A DNA stretch of 64,000 nucleotides, from assembly GCF_021130785.1 (NCBI RefSeq), contig NW_025777646.1, positions 25,201 through 89,200 on the forward strand. The letters are read 5' to 3'. Shown here one piece after another: positions 24,106 through 35,592 of this stretch (positions within the stretch are counted from its first letter, which is position 1; each line of letters opens with the position of its first letter). Below the pieces are notes generated by a model. That model made no database searches. It was not told the DNA's origin and saw nothing but the letters and a program-made list of their open reading frames with translations. The position numbers and the translations under genes were made by a program. The DNA is from Homalodisca vitripennis. Taxonomy: Eukaryota > Arthropoda > Insecta > Hemiptera > Cicadellidae.

Positions 24106-25499
24106 AAATACTTTGAAACATTTGATTCTATTGGCTACACAGGAGATAAATTATTTAAATGGATGAAGATTATTACACCTAGCATGTTTTATTGGTATAG
24201 TTGAGATATTTTCTACCAGTGCCTCTTAATCCACATATATTATTATTACCTTACCAGAGCTTCATCCCAGTAGCATGAGCAAACGAGGTGAAACTCAAAC
24301 ATAATACTTAGGGCTTAATATTACTTCCCCAAAAGAGCACTATTGCTTGTTTTGTGGGAATATTTCGTAACATTGGTTTCTATTCCAAAAAAGTGCATAT
24401 AAGACATCTTTGAATTTGAATCAACACCTGATAAGAGATATAACTTTAGTGTCCTATTTTCCACTCTTAAGACAAAAAGAAATGTTAATTGTTTATTGTG
24501 AAAACATCATATTTCCTTGAGTTATCCTTAATTTTCTAAACTAGCGTTCTTTATTATTCAAAGCGTGTAAAAATGAAAATTGGGAAATAACCTTGAGTAA
24601 TTTTTAAAAAGGTATATTAAATATTTTTATACTTACTGTAATTAATGTCCAAATGCTAAAGTTCCTTGCAGAGAAAATAATGATCACAGTAAAGGAAAGG
24701 CTCGGTTCGGTTAAAATCCGAGAGTCCTGAGAAAAATTACCAAAGCCATAAGTTAAGAACCGTTAAGTTATAAGCTCACTTAGTTGCACTAAAACCAAAT
24801 TTTTAATCAAAGATTAAATCTAAATTATTAATCTAAAAAAATTAATATTAAAGCATGATATTGTAGTCTCTATTGTTGGATTGAAAAATATTACCATAAA
24901 TAATGTATTATCATAATAAATTACATTTCAAAAGATAAATTAAACAAAACTGCGTTCCACTTTAAAATATATAGTTGTGGTTATATACACTACACTACTA
25001 TATTTGGAAAGTCTTAATGCAACAACACCTTGACAAAACCTGGGGGCCAGGATGGTCAGGTGATGAGAAGACATCTGACGGACATTGATGAAAACAGGCA
25101 ATTACTGTCTCTTGGTATCAGAGCCACTTCTGTCATTTTTCTATACGCCAACACATACTCTATCTGCTTATAAAATACAACAGGAATTAAATATATCCTG
25201 CATAGGTAAAAGATTAGGATGAAGAGAAACTATATCTGGAAGAAAGATGTGATGTAATAATTAGAGTCTCGCATAAGGCATTTTTTTATTGGGCTTAGAT
25301 TTTAAAATTCAAAAGTTTTAGTTTTATTACAATTCATATAAATAATGTTCTTTTTTTAAATAATATAAAAAACATATACTTTTAAACTTAATATTTTAGA
25401 GATAAAAGACACAAATTTCCCGAGATTGAATCATGTAATTTCTAAACAATCGTAAACACTAGATGAAGTAATGCAACTCAGCACATGCGTTCTTTTAGT

Positions 25500-25885
25500 A
25501 CCCATGAAAACAGCTGTGCAAATAATCTAGATGAGAGATTCGTAACAAGCTGATTATGGAGACTGTAACTTTAATGCTTGGACTATCTTGTGTAGGATGC
25601 GAAAAAGTTGTTTATTTCTATATTGTATGAGCAGATGCTTCATGATATCTGAGAATTGATCTGATACAGTGGTACTTCCTCGTAATTGTGCAATAGAACT
25701 GACAGTAGAAATCAGACGTGAGACAGGGCAGCAAACTGTTTAGCTACTTGCTCTATATTAATTGGCTATTAACTAATCATCTGGGTACTAACTGCCCACA
25801 GCTGGCTTAATGGATTAGAGGTGTAAGTGTATTAAAACACTATTATAAAGTCCATTTATTGTAGAATTAAAATTTGGAATTTAGC
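25500..25885 (+). repeat. Family H repeat, left copy
   Basis: The sequence aligns by eye with 30971-31303 in the same direction. Shared segments include CCxATGAAAAxAG, CTTCATGATAxCTGAxAATxGAT and GCAATxxAAC. The two copies flank the nested non-LTR and TIR elements. Confidence 0.5.
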
Positions 25886-26787
25886 CTAGTAGTAATATTC
25901 GCAATAGAAGTGATACTAAAACATTTCACCTTTTGAATGAACTATATTTTATTCAAATTCTTACATCAACATAAAAAAAACGGAAAACTATAATTAAATA
26001 CAACTCTGAATAAGTTTAAGAGTTTATTATAAACATGTTGTTAAATAAACAAGGTAAGAGTGTGCCACAATACAAGTCGTAACAGGAGTTGCTGAGGTTA
26101 CAAAAAATTTCAAATCTATAATACATTGCATTCTTCAAAAGTTCAGTTGACAGTTAGACAGATTAAGGAAATTGGCACAAGACAATCGCATCATACATCT
26201 TAATCTTGTAAAAATGAAATTTCATTCAAAAATTTAGTCGGCATTAAAAATAATTCTAAAAATATCTTGCTGCATAATACATTCACATTTTGCTCATCAA
26301 ATTAATTTCCAGTAAGCTAACTGTTTACATGAAAAAATATTTTCCACCGCGTTACTATAAATGTATGTTTTATGTCTGATATAGTTAGGCTACGTTTATT
26401 TATTTATTTATTTATTATTACTTCCAACGGTACAACGCCATTTAACATATTTACAAAAATTACAGACTTCTAAGATGACTATATTAAATTAAAGCTAGAA
26501 AAATAGAACATCACATTGTATACACAACAACAACCCAGCAATCAGCATAACAGATAATCATAAGGCAAAGCAGTAACAACAATAGTTTGACGCCAAAAAT
26601 TATTCAACATTCATAGCAGGAATCAACATAAGTAACAAGTATCAATAATAAATAGGTCAAGAATAACAAAGATAACAATCAAATATAAGGTAACCATTGC
26701 AATAAACTGTCAGACAAAACGAACCACTTGAAAATCAACATGATAATAGAATATAAAATAATAACAGAATTATAATATGTAGAGGAT

Positions 26788-26790
<3 letters not shown>

Positions 26791-26833
<43 letters not shown>
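26791..26833. repeat. (AT)n microsatellite
   Basis: About 43 bp of AT. It is flanked on both sides by ATAACAGAAYTATAATATGT, which suggests local duplication by slippage. Confidence 0.9.
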
Positions 26834-26834
<1 letters not shown>

Positions 26835-26947
26835 CAGAACTATAATATGTAGGAAAATAATATACAATTATAAATTACGAGGTAAAACAAACTATAAATT
26901 AAGGAAAAACAACATAAGAATAATAAAAAGCACGTGCACTGATGAAC

Positions 26948-28400
26948 TCATGTCAACACCCTGGAGCACCTCCACTTAAATGACAACCAAGAGCCCTGGA
27001 AGAAATCCAACCCAGCGCAGACCAATCCCCCAGTACGCTGCATCCTCGCCAAGCCACAGTTGCTAGCATAACTAGTTGGCCGGTATACTCTTCCAAACAC
27101 TGCCTTTGATCTAGTTCCTCTAGGAATGTAGAAGTTTACTTGACGAAGGAGGTCAGGACAATCCAACTTGCCATTAACCAACTTGTAAAGAAGCTGAAGA
27201 TCTTGCAATTGACGTCTAGTGTGAAGAGGATGCAGGTTGAATCTCAGCTCCAATTCTTCAATTGGAGTCGTCAGGTAGCCATAGCCCATTCGAACGCCCA
27301 ACACCTTCAAAAAACGAAGCTGAACTCGGTCCAAGCAGTCGATATGGGTAATAAGATGAGGGGACCAGATCACTGAACCATACTCAAGGACCGGGCGAAC
27401 GAGAGACTTGTAGAGGATCAGGAGCGACTGGGGTGACCTGAAGCTCCTAGTCGATCTCATGATGAATCCCAAGAGGGAGTAAGCTCTTGATACAACACCA
27501 TCAATATGCTCCAAAGGGTCGAGTGTAGAGGTGAAAACAACTCCAAGGTCCTTAACACTGTTCATTCTTCTCAGCACCAATCCATTGATGTGGTAGTCAA
27601 AGATATATGGAAATTTACTACGGGAAAAAGACACCACTTCGCACTTGGAGACATTCAGCTCCATAGCATTGGCAGCACACCACGTTTCAATCCTGGTGAG
27701 GGACCGCTGGAGAACTTGCTGATCGAACGTAGAGTGAACCCTGGTGTAGACCTTTAGATCGTCAGCAAACAGCAGACAATTGACCGGAAGTTCACAAGTA
27801 ATATCATTTATGAAGATGTTGAAAAGTAATGGACCCAGGTGTGAACCCTGGGGAACCCCTGAGGAAGCACAGAATGGTGCTGACAGAACACCCTCACATT
27901 TGACCATGAGTTTGCGGTCAAGCCTACCATAACCAGCAAGCCTCGCAATCAACCGTCCGTGGTGCACCCTGTCAAATGCCTTAGAGCAATCCAAGTAGAT
28001 ACAATCCACCTGACATGAGTCAACAAAGGCAGCCATAACATACTCCTGAAAGACAAGCAAATTAGTGATTGTAGATCGATTGCGAAGAAAACCATGCTGA
28101 CTATCGGATATAAACTTTCTTAGATAGAAGTAAAGATGGTCCAGGACCAGTGCCTCAAAGACTTTCGCCAGAGCGGACTGAATAACAATAGGTCTAAAGT
28201 TAGTTATGTTGCAACGGTCTCCTGACTTGAAGATTGGGACCACGAATCCCCGCCTCAGCACTGAGGGAAAAGTTCCAGAGGCCAGTAGCAGATTAAACAA
28301 CACCGCCAAATGCGAGGCAAGAACAGGAGCACAAAATCTCAGTACACAAGGAGGAATGCCATCAGGGCCAGCACTCTTAAACGGATCAAGAACCTCCGTT
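26948..28400 (-). pseudogene. Non-LTR reverse transcriptase, C-terminal fragment
   Basis: The frame is open from the 28400 break, beginning TEVLDPFKSAGPDGIPP, which is the first RT block. Counting from the TTG codon at 28309, later blocks are FRPIVIQSALAKVFE (39-53), YLDCSKAFDRVHH (105-117, first catalytic Asp), GVPQGSHLGPLLFNIFIND (151-169), LLFADDLKVY (179-188, catalytic FADD) and the usual C-terminal PVLEYGSVIWSPH. No stop interrupts it. Two defects are visible. The N-terminus is lost. Between YGRLDRKLM and VKCEG about 13 residues are missing, where related proteins have a W-x-x-SYL-x-x-R-x-Q segment. It would copy RNA at a nicked target in the nucleus if whole. Jockey versus CR1 clade cannot be settled here. 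Confidence 0.85.
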
Positions 28401-28404
28401 TATA

Positions 28405-28548
28405 GTTACTGAATACTGGTTAGTATAACTATTATTTGTCTCCGATAGTCTTAGAACTAAATTATTGGCGGAATAATAACCTAACCAAAATAATTTTGTC
28501 TCTTGAACGTTGTAACTGAAGATCTTGCTAAGAAAATGTTTATAATAT
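28405..28548 (+). repeat. Left 144-bp terminal inverted repeat
   Basis: It begins GTTACTGAATACTGGTTAG and ends TTTATAATAT. It is the reverse complement of 30740-30883 except at one base. Confidence 0.85.
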
Positions 28549-28724
28549 GTTTCGGCAATTACCAGGTTAAAGGCCGACCAGGCAAAAACACAAATTTAAC
28601 GTTTTCAACGTATTCTGCTCATCGTCCTGAACAAAAATGTACATGGTTTCAGGGGTGAAAATGAAAAATATCATGGTTTTGGGGGCTATATTCATAAATA
28701 GTTAAGTTTTTTATATTTTAATGT

Positions 28725-28990
28725 CTGTTTGTGTGCTGTGTCTGGATATCTGTAAATATTATCTGCGGCCGAGACTGAAGCACTAATCTGAGCGCTCCTG
28801 GGGAGAAGTCAGTGCTTCACAAGATATCGTGTACTGTAGTTTGGATCGATTGAGTGCGTGACAATCACGTATCAACTATCCACTAGTTCGAAGAATCGTG
28901 GTGAATTGTGTGTTTCGGAGTGTTTTCTCGGGCATGTTAAGAGTTTATAGCTGCAATTTCGAGCTAAGATGCTGACGCCTCAATTTTAAA
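28725..28990 (+). other. 5'UTR/promoter-like GC-richer segment inside the TIR element
   Basis: The segment contains CTGCGGCCGAGACTGAAGC, GAGCGCTCCTGGGGAG and GATTGAGTGCGTGACAATC, and is markedly less AT-rich than its surroundings. No long frame crosses it. It might be a captured first exon or the promoter of the element; both are guesses. Confidence 0.25.
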
Positions 28991-30047
28991 GCTTTATTAA
29001 ATTATTACGATCGTATGAAAAATTCTATACAACATTGGAACAATTAGGGCTACTCCTCAGAAATAGTTTTAGTTAAATATTACTGTATTTTAGCAATACA
29101 TTCTTTTATTTTAACATGTTAATGTGGTACTTCTAACTTTTATTTGCACAATTCCTTTAACTTCGTTTAATGTTACGTCCATTCGGTTCAAACGAATATA
29201 AAAAATAGAGGTTTCTATCCATAGATTTGGTTGAGCACCATTGAAGCTCATCACGTAATAGGCTAGCACTATCTTAGTCTCTTTTGTTTTCCGGAGAGAT
29301 GTAAAAATTTTATACTGAACGATTGTTTGTCTGTCTTTCATCAGGATGCCTCAAGAAGGAATTGAGAATACATATACGTGTTCACTGAGCTGTTCAATCA
29401 GCCGATTAACCAAACTTAACGGCCACAGTGCTGAATTTGAATGCATTTCAGATCCAGTGAAGCATATATGGAGTGTGAGCTTTCGATTTTTACAAAGGAT
29501 AAATATAAAATAATATTTATTTAGAAGTAAAATACCTGAACATACATTAAGAAATTATTTTAATAATATCCATCCAGTTTATTTATTAAACCATTCCACT
29601 AAGCAGATCTGTTGGAACGTAGAGCTAGATGAATCCAGCAACACCAGTTAGATTTGGAATAGGAGGTAAAAGTTAGATTCATTATAAATACCGTATTTGT
29701 ATTTACATAAAATACATATATTTAAGATGAATCATCATTTTATTATACAATTGTTCCTGGTTTCCTTAATGGAAAAATGTGCACGAATGTGCTTAGGAAT
29801 GGACTAATCAGCGTAGGCTATTAATTTATTTCCACTTAAAGAGCTCTCTTCATTCAGCATATTGAAAACGAATGGGCCAAAAGTTAGAGTAATCAACTCA
29901 GTGCTTTAAAAAAAGGGGTAACTCATTCATTGGTTAATGCATTTAATATAATTAGCTTTCTTTTTTAGCTACTTAGGAAGGAAAATACTGAAATTTTTAG
30001 GAAAGAAAAATTAATTCTTGTTATTTATTGATAGCCATCTTAAAATT

Positions 30048-30172
30048 TCCTGTCAGTTATAAACTCAATTAAACTTTCAAGTAACTTTTTCAGCAAGGCG
30101 TCAAGGTAAAATGATCCCAACTTTCTGAGAGTTACTGATTCTAGCGTTGACAGCTTTTATCTCATTTTTTTA
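30048..30172 (+). repeat. Family I repeat, copy inside the TIR element
   Basis: It aligns by eye over about 125 bp with the reverse complement of 31584-31709. Shared motifs include AAGGCGTCAAGGTAAAATGA-like, CTTTCTGAGAGTT and CTTTTATCTCATTTTTT. Confidence 0.6.
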
Positions 30173-30459
30173 CCGAAACCACTCAAATAACTTAGAAAAT
30201 AACTGCGTAACAAATTTAAAGGATAATTGTAAATGTTTCATGAAAGTTATAAGTATTTTTAGCTATTAAGTAGTATCATATCCTTTTAGAGTGAATAACA
30301 AACGAGTTTTAACCGTATTCTCTCATTCAGTTTAATGAAAGCTATTTTTCATTGGATATATACAAAGAACTGTAGTAGACTACTAAGAGTACTTGGTTTA
30401 GAAGTCCATTCTTGATCAGGTAGCATTCTTGACGAGGGTTTTAAAGTGTCCACGACAGT

Positions 30460-30550
30460 TTAATACCTCATTTCTGTCTGTCTGTCCATAAATATCTCGT
30501 AAACGAACTATTCAATAGACTTGTACATTAGGCTTTATTTATATACGAGG
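30460..30550 (+). repeat. Family G fragment
   Basis: GTCTGTCTGTCC, then ATATCTCGTAAACGAA and AATAGACTTG. The same order is found at about 61985-62080 (GTGTGTCCGTTTCC, ATATCTTGGAAACGAA, ATAGACTTAAAG). Confidence 0.4.
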
Positions 30551-30739
30551 AACACTGAGGTCGATTATGGTGCTTGTCACTTTATAGTTTTTGACTGAAT
30601 GTTAGCGATAATTTTTTTATCTTACAGATGGCCATAGTGACAACGATAAAATAACAGAATAAATAAAAATGTAAGAACACTAAATACACCCATAAGAGAT
30701 CCAAACATGTCACATATTAACAACGTAATAAATAAATAA

Positions 30740-30883
30740 ATATTATAAACATTTTCTTAGCAAGATCTTCAGTTACAACGTTCAAGAGACAAAATTATTT
30801 TGGTTAGGTTATTATTCCGCCAATAATTTAGTTCTAAGACCATCGGAGACAAATAATAGTTATACTAACCAGTATTCAGTAAC
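30740..30883 (-). repeat. Right 144-bp terminal inverted repeat
   Basis: It is the inverted partner of 28405-28548 and ends CCAGTATTCAGTAAC, followed by TA. Confidence 0.85.
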
Positions 30884-30898
30884 TATGTGACGAATATA

Positions 30899-30903
<5 letters not shown>

Positions 30904-30960
<57 letters not shown>
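30904..30960. repeat. (TA)n microsatellite
   Basis: About 57 bp of TA, only about 20 bp outside the right inverted repeat. Confidence 0.9.
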
Positions 30961-30966
<6 letters not shown>

Positions 30967-30970
30967 TTGC

Positions 30971-31303
30971 GCCTATGAAAATAGTGTAATAATTACTTAT
31001 ATTAAAACTGTAATGGTTTATATGTTTTCAGTAATACGCGAAGCGACATTGTATTTGCTATATTATAATGAGTAGAAACTTCATGATACCTGAAAATCGA
31101 TTTGATATAATGAAACATCCTCAAAACTGCGCAATTAAACGTTAAGCATGAATCAGAGAGAGCCGCAAAGTCAATATGTTAGTTAATTTATATTAATAAA
31201 TCGATTATTAACACAGTAACTGCTCAAATTTGATTACACCTGCTACAAAATGTATTACAACACTTTAATATAGTTAATTTGCTGCAGAATTAAATTTGTT
31301 AAG
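30971..31303 (+). repeat. Family H repeat, right copy
   Basis: It matches 25500-25885 in the same orientation. The copies are diverged but collinear. Confidence 0.5.
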
Positions 31304-33049
31304 TATATCATTGCAGAATTGTTCAGAAACAGTAGTGGCACTAAAACGTTATATCTATTACTGATCATAATATTTTTCAAACTGTCAAAACTGTATAAAA
31401 ATAAAGTGAAAAACTGTAATTTAATAAATATATGACAGATATTATACAAATAAATCAAAAGCTGAGCAATAAAACTATGTATATTGAAATTGGCATTAAA
31501 ATATCATGGTCATTTGCAGACGCTAGCCAAGAAAGTGACTTGTCGTTCGAAAAATGTGTCATAAGATATTTAAGAAATTTCTGTGAAAAAATGAGATAAA
31601 AGTTGTTAGCGCTAGAAACGGAAACTCTCAGAAAGTTTTTTATCATTTTACCTTGACGGCTTGCTACAAAAGTTCCTTACTGTTTAATTAAATTCATAAG
31701 TGACAGGATATTTATTGTGAGCTTTAAATTATTGAATATCATGAATTTGTTTTAATTGATAAAAATACTACTATTTCCCAACCTAAGTATCAGCAATACA
31801 AAAATATGCGAAATACTCGTATATTGAATTCAATCCTAACTTTTAGGCAATACATTTTCAAGATAATCAATGAAGATATCTTCTGATGTAAAATGAAATT
31901 ACTACGCTGATTAGGAATGCTATTAGTCATTTCTAAACATGGTCGAGAAAATCCTGTCATCTATAATGATTTTGCTAAATTTATAGATTTTCTAAGGGCG
32001 GAATCCTTAAGTGAAACTAAGAAAGATCCTATAATATACTTATAAAATCTTTTAATGTAAGTCTTTTATTTAAGTATATATACGGTATGCATTTAACCAC
32101 ACAACTTTTTTTAACCATTACCTCATATTTCGAATTCAATCTTTTCCTAGTATCATCTAGTTGCACGCTTTAACGGACCAGCTTAGTGAAGTGATTCGAA
32201 AAATCCGCTTATCTGTATTATAATTACATGTCTTAATTTTGTGTGGTGATTTTAGTTCTAAATAAATATTATTTTACATTTAAAGGTTACATACTAGATG
32301 CGCTTTCTACGGATCTGAAATACATACGACTACATGGGGTCTGCTCTGCTGGCTTCCAAAGATATTACTTGAGTTATCTTATGGATGATTAGGCTACATG
32401 TGTTCCTATGACTTAATTTACAATTTTGTACGATGTACTTAGTTTGTTTATAAAGTTCGTTATTCTGGGATTTTCTCTTTGAGATCATACCCTGACACAC
32501 AATTGTTCGCTATACGGAATCTCACGGAGAAACATTTACCATTATTAAAGCAGGTTTTATCTATAGAAGAGAAGTTTGTTCTACAACTCAAGTTTATAAT
32601 TTATAAGGTATTTATTGAGCTATCTTTTGGACATGTCACTATTAGATAAATAATCACAGTTTACATATAACTATAAATAGTTCCTCAGTAAATATTTGAA
32701 ATGTATGAGAGGTAGACAATGGAATATAGAGAAAGCAGTATTTGCAGACCATTTCAGCCTTTATTATATCATATTTAATTGTGAAGCGTTAAAAAATTAA
32801 ATAAGAAATCCTTCAACAAACATGTAATTGGAGTTTGATACCTAGACTTTGCTTGTTTATTTTGGAATACACCAATGTTTACAAAATTCGTATTTACTCA
32901 CCAAACATAATGGAATATATAATGGTTATTTTTACCTTAAAGCGATATTTTATGTTACAAAGAGGACTCCAGTAAAATTAATGTTATAATATGTTTACCG
33001 AAAATAAACATGACAACTTGTCTTTTTTATGTATCTATGTAAAAATAGA
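31304..33049. other. AT-rich DNA with one family I copy
   Basis: Apart from the inverted family I copy at 31584-31709 nothing is recognised. All frames are short. Confidence 0.5.
31584..31709 (-). repeat. Family I repeat, inverted copy
   Basis: It is the reverse complement of 30048-30172 with moderate divergence. It extends to a TATCCTGTCACTTATGAATT end on the minus strand. Confidence 0.6.
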
Positions 33050-34250
33050 ATGTCTAATAGATCTGCGTGTTATTTATTCCTTATATAATAAAACGTCCTA
33101 ATTTGACTCTTTAAAGAATTTAGTATATATTCAATGTTTTTTCCATGACAAATAACTATCTAAAATACTCCTATGTATTTAAAATGCTTAACTATCTCAA
33201 TTTTCTTGCATTTACATATGTTTGTTTGATTAGAATCTAAATTTTGAAAAGGAATTTATTATTAAAAAACTGAAAATTTCTTACATTAAAATTAACTGTT
33301 TTAGTTTTAGATACATTTACACTCGTTTTATTTTGAACACACCATAAATTCAAAATGTATCTTGTATTATTCATTGCCATATCTCATCTTCGCTTTCATT
33401 AACATATAATAAAACCAAATCATCGGCAAAAGCATAAATTTCCCATTTAAAAATGGGGTTTTCTAGCAAATTATTAACGTCAATCAAGAACAATGTGCTC
33501 GAGAGCATATATTTGGAAATTTTTAATTATATCCAGGATTTCTTCGTGGTCAGTGCTATAGATAAAAAGAGTTGAGGTTGTATCGCTATTGTCCCAGGCG
33601 GCGCCGGCACTGGGAAGGTTAGTTGTCAGTTGATTAGGCGTAGTGGCGAAATATTTGTTAACTTCCATACTGATAAGGATTGGATTATCAATTACAATGC
33701 CGATCTCTAGTGTTCTATTTTACTCAACTCGACTTTACTCCTATTTCCTGTACATTGGTTTATAATTTTACATTGCTCTTTACTATTACTTTTTTGATTT
33801 AACAAGTTAGTATAATGCGAATGCTTGGTTAAATCTATTTTTTGTTTTAATCGGTTCAGGTAATTTTCACAATATATCTCAAGATTATTATCGTAAGGCC
33901 CGTTCAATGTGGTTTATATAAATTGTTCCTTTTCTTAATTGCATCTAAAATGTGTTTTTTTATGCATGGAGTTATCATTTCGGCCCTAACTAAATTGTTC
34001 GGTACTTCCACGTGTTATTTTCTATATATAACTTTAAAGTCACGTTAATACTTAACAATTAAATCAACATTAATATCATTATATACATCCACCCAGTTGC
34101 TCCTAAGGAATAAAGTTACTTACGTTGTTATAATTTATAAAAGTTTTACTTTTATTTATTAGTACTTCCCTATTTACGTGTGGTTTATTTTTACCATATT
34201 CGAAACTTAGGGCTAATAAAAAGTGATCTGATATTTCTAACTGAAAAATA
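33050..34250 (-). pseudogene. Decayed non-LTR retrotransposon (endonuclease end, linker and RT pieces)
   Basis: Reading the minus strand from 34250 leftward, fragments of one polyprotein appear in order but in changing frames. First comes ISDHFLLALSFEYGKN, the end of an APE-type endonuclease with its SDH motif. Then TPCIKKHILDAIKKRNNLYK and a linker, NNLEIYCENYLNRLKQKIDL with HYTNLLNQKSNSKEQCKIIN (about 33710-33900). Next are VNKYFATTPNQL and STDHEEILDIIKNF (about 33500-33668). The FADDLVLLYVN catalytic box is near 33400-33440 and KHFKYIGVF lies at about 33170. Several stops and shifts are visible. Between IIKNF and the FADD box about 150 residues of palm are deleted. It is clearly dead, and unrelated in detail to the RT at 28 kb. 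Confidence 0.75.
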
Positions 34251-34344
34251 GCTATATGAAATATATTTACAGATTTGTGTCTAATAAATTAGACACAAAT
34301 TTAATAATAATAATATAAACTTTAATAATAATATATAAGTTATA

Positions 34345-34398
<54 letters not shown>

Positions 34399-35592
34399 AT
34401 TACCCTAATAATCCTTTGATTGAATGTCAAAGTATAAACTACAACTTTATAATTTATTATTGAAAATAAGATAGTCTAGTATAACATTGTAAGTGTGTAT
34501 TTGATACCAAGATAAATATTGGACATATAATAATACTTTAATAATAATAATAATAATAGTTTATAATAATATAATGTGTGTTTGGTTCAATTATCAGTAC
34601 TCAAATTTGACATGGGCTGCCAATGTTACAAAAGAAACAGAACGGTAAAGAATATAAAATAAGAGGAACTATGGAACCAACAAATCTGACTTCGAAGCAT
34701 AAGACAGTAGTTTGACGGCATATTGTAACCTCCTGCGTCACATGTAGCTCGGTTGCTATCCTAATTCTATTTCTTTATGTTTTTAACAAAGGCAATCTAA
34801 AGCCAGGCGGATGACCGATGGTAACAACTAGGACCAACAACAGAGTGCGCTAGTGATGCGGTATGTCTCACCAATAGTACTACTAGGTCTGGATGTTGGA
34901 TGGTGCTAAGAACAGTTTTTTAGTGAGACTTCACATCTGGGTTCCATATTTTCTGTAGTTGTCCAGTCTGTTAATTAATTTTATCTTTTTGCTAGTCCAT
35001 TAAATATTAAAAATTTAATGTTGCAGTCCATTTTTATGTCATCTAGTTCATTATTTACAAAGTCTAAAAACTATTTATCCAAAAATCTGGCCAGATATTA
35101 TTTGTTTATATAATTTTCCGTAATTAATTAAACAATTAAACTTATACTACGTGTCTGAATCACGTCAAATATACTTTTGTAAGAAAAAAAAGTAAAACAC
35201 ATTAATGAGTTTTATTTTCATCTGTTTTGTAATCTAAATGTTCAAGGTGATTATAAGTCATTTTCTTTCTTCCTATGCTAGATATATAGTATGCATTCTC
35301 AACCATTATGTATATTTTTGTTAACTCTTATCAGTTAGATTTTTCTAGGGATATTGTGCGGGAAATTGTTAACTCTCAACCAGTTAAGCACAATTCAATA
35401 TATTTATGTGGGTTTGGGCTTGTAAATATGATCAAGTATTCAAGTTATAGCATATACATTTATAAATGCAGCAAGTAAAGGTTTCTACCAAAGTTTATAA
35501 AATCACTTTATAACTTAAGTGCTTTCATGCACATCTCTCACCAGGATTTATATACAGCATAAAATGGACCATAAGAAGACATAAACCCTCAC
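34251..35592. other. AT-rich DNA with a microsatellite
   Basis: It contains the (TA)n at 34347-34393, an (AAT)n stretch at about 34530-34560 and an unassigned GC-richer patch at about 34715-34920. No gene is recognised. Confidence 0.5.
34347..34393. repeat. (TA)n microsatellite
   Basis: About 47 bp of uninterrupted AT alternation. Confidence 0.9.

Larger units (their letters stand above)
22750..25499. other. AT-rich DNA with repeat fragments
   Basis: It contains a weak family I copy at 23319-23400 and a tRNA-like SINE remnant at 24036-24105. No gene is recognised. Confidence 0.5.
26396..28402 (-). mobile_element. 5'-truncated Jockey/CR1-type non-LTR retrotransposon
   Basis: On the minus strand the element runs from the start of the RT domain to a 3' tail of (TAAA)n at about 26396-26415, as expected of target-primed insertion. 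The endonuclease and the first half of the protein are missing. The 3' UTR (26396-26947) holds an (AT)n microsatellite. The 5' break lies right against the inverted-repeat element at 28405. Confidence 0.8.
28405..30883. mobile_element. 2.48-kb element with 144-bp terminal inverted repeats, no visible transposase
   Basis: The arms at 28405-28548 and 30740-30883 are inverted copies. By eye only one of 144 positions differs (28447 against 30841). The element is flanked by TA at 28403-28404 and 30884-30885, which fits a TA target duplication. The 2.19-kb interior has no frame longer than about 76 codons and no DDE motif. It carries a GC-richer segment at 28725-28990, a family G fragment at 30460-30550 and a family I copy at 30048-30172. 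It is best read as a recent non-autonomous DNA transposon of Tc1/mariner-like target preference. A folded-back duplication is the alternative. Confidence 0.65.

Noticed and set aside
26679..26867. Isoleucine/tyrosine-rich frame across the (AT)n tract
   Set aside because: It is only the translation of a microsatellite; the same applies to the frame at 30887-31075.
27140..27757. Plus-strand frames across the 28-kb RT
   Set aside because: They are antisense to an RT with clear catalytic blocks and have no motif of their own.
34530..34560. CRISPR-like or satellite array
   Set aside because: It is a plain (AAT)n run; no spaced direct repeats with unique spacers exist anywhere in the window.
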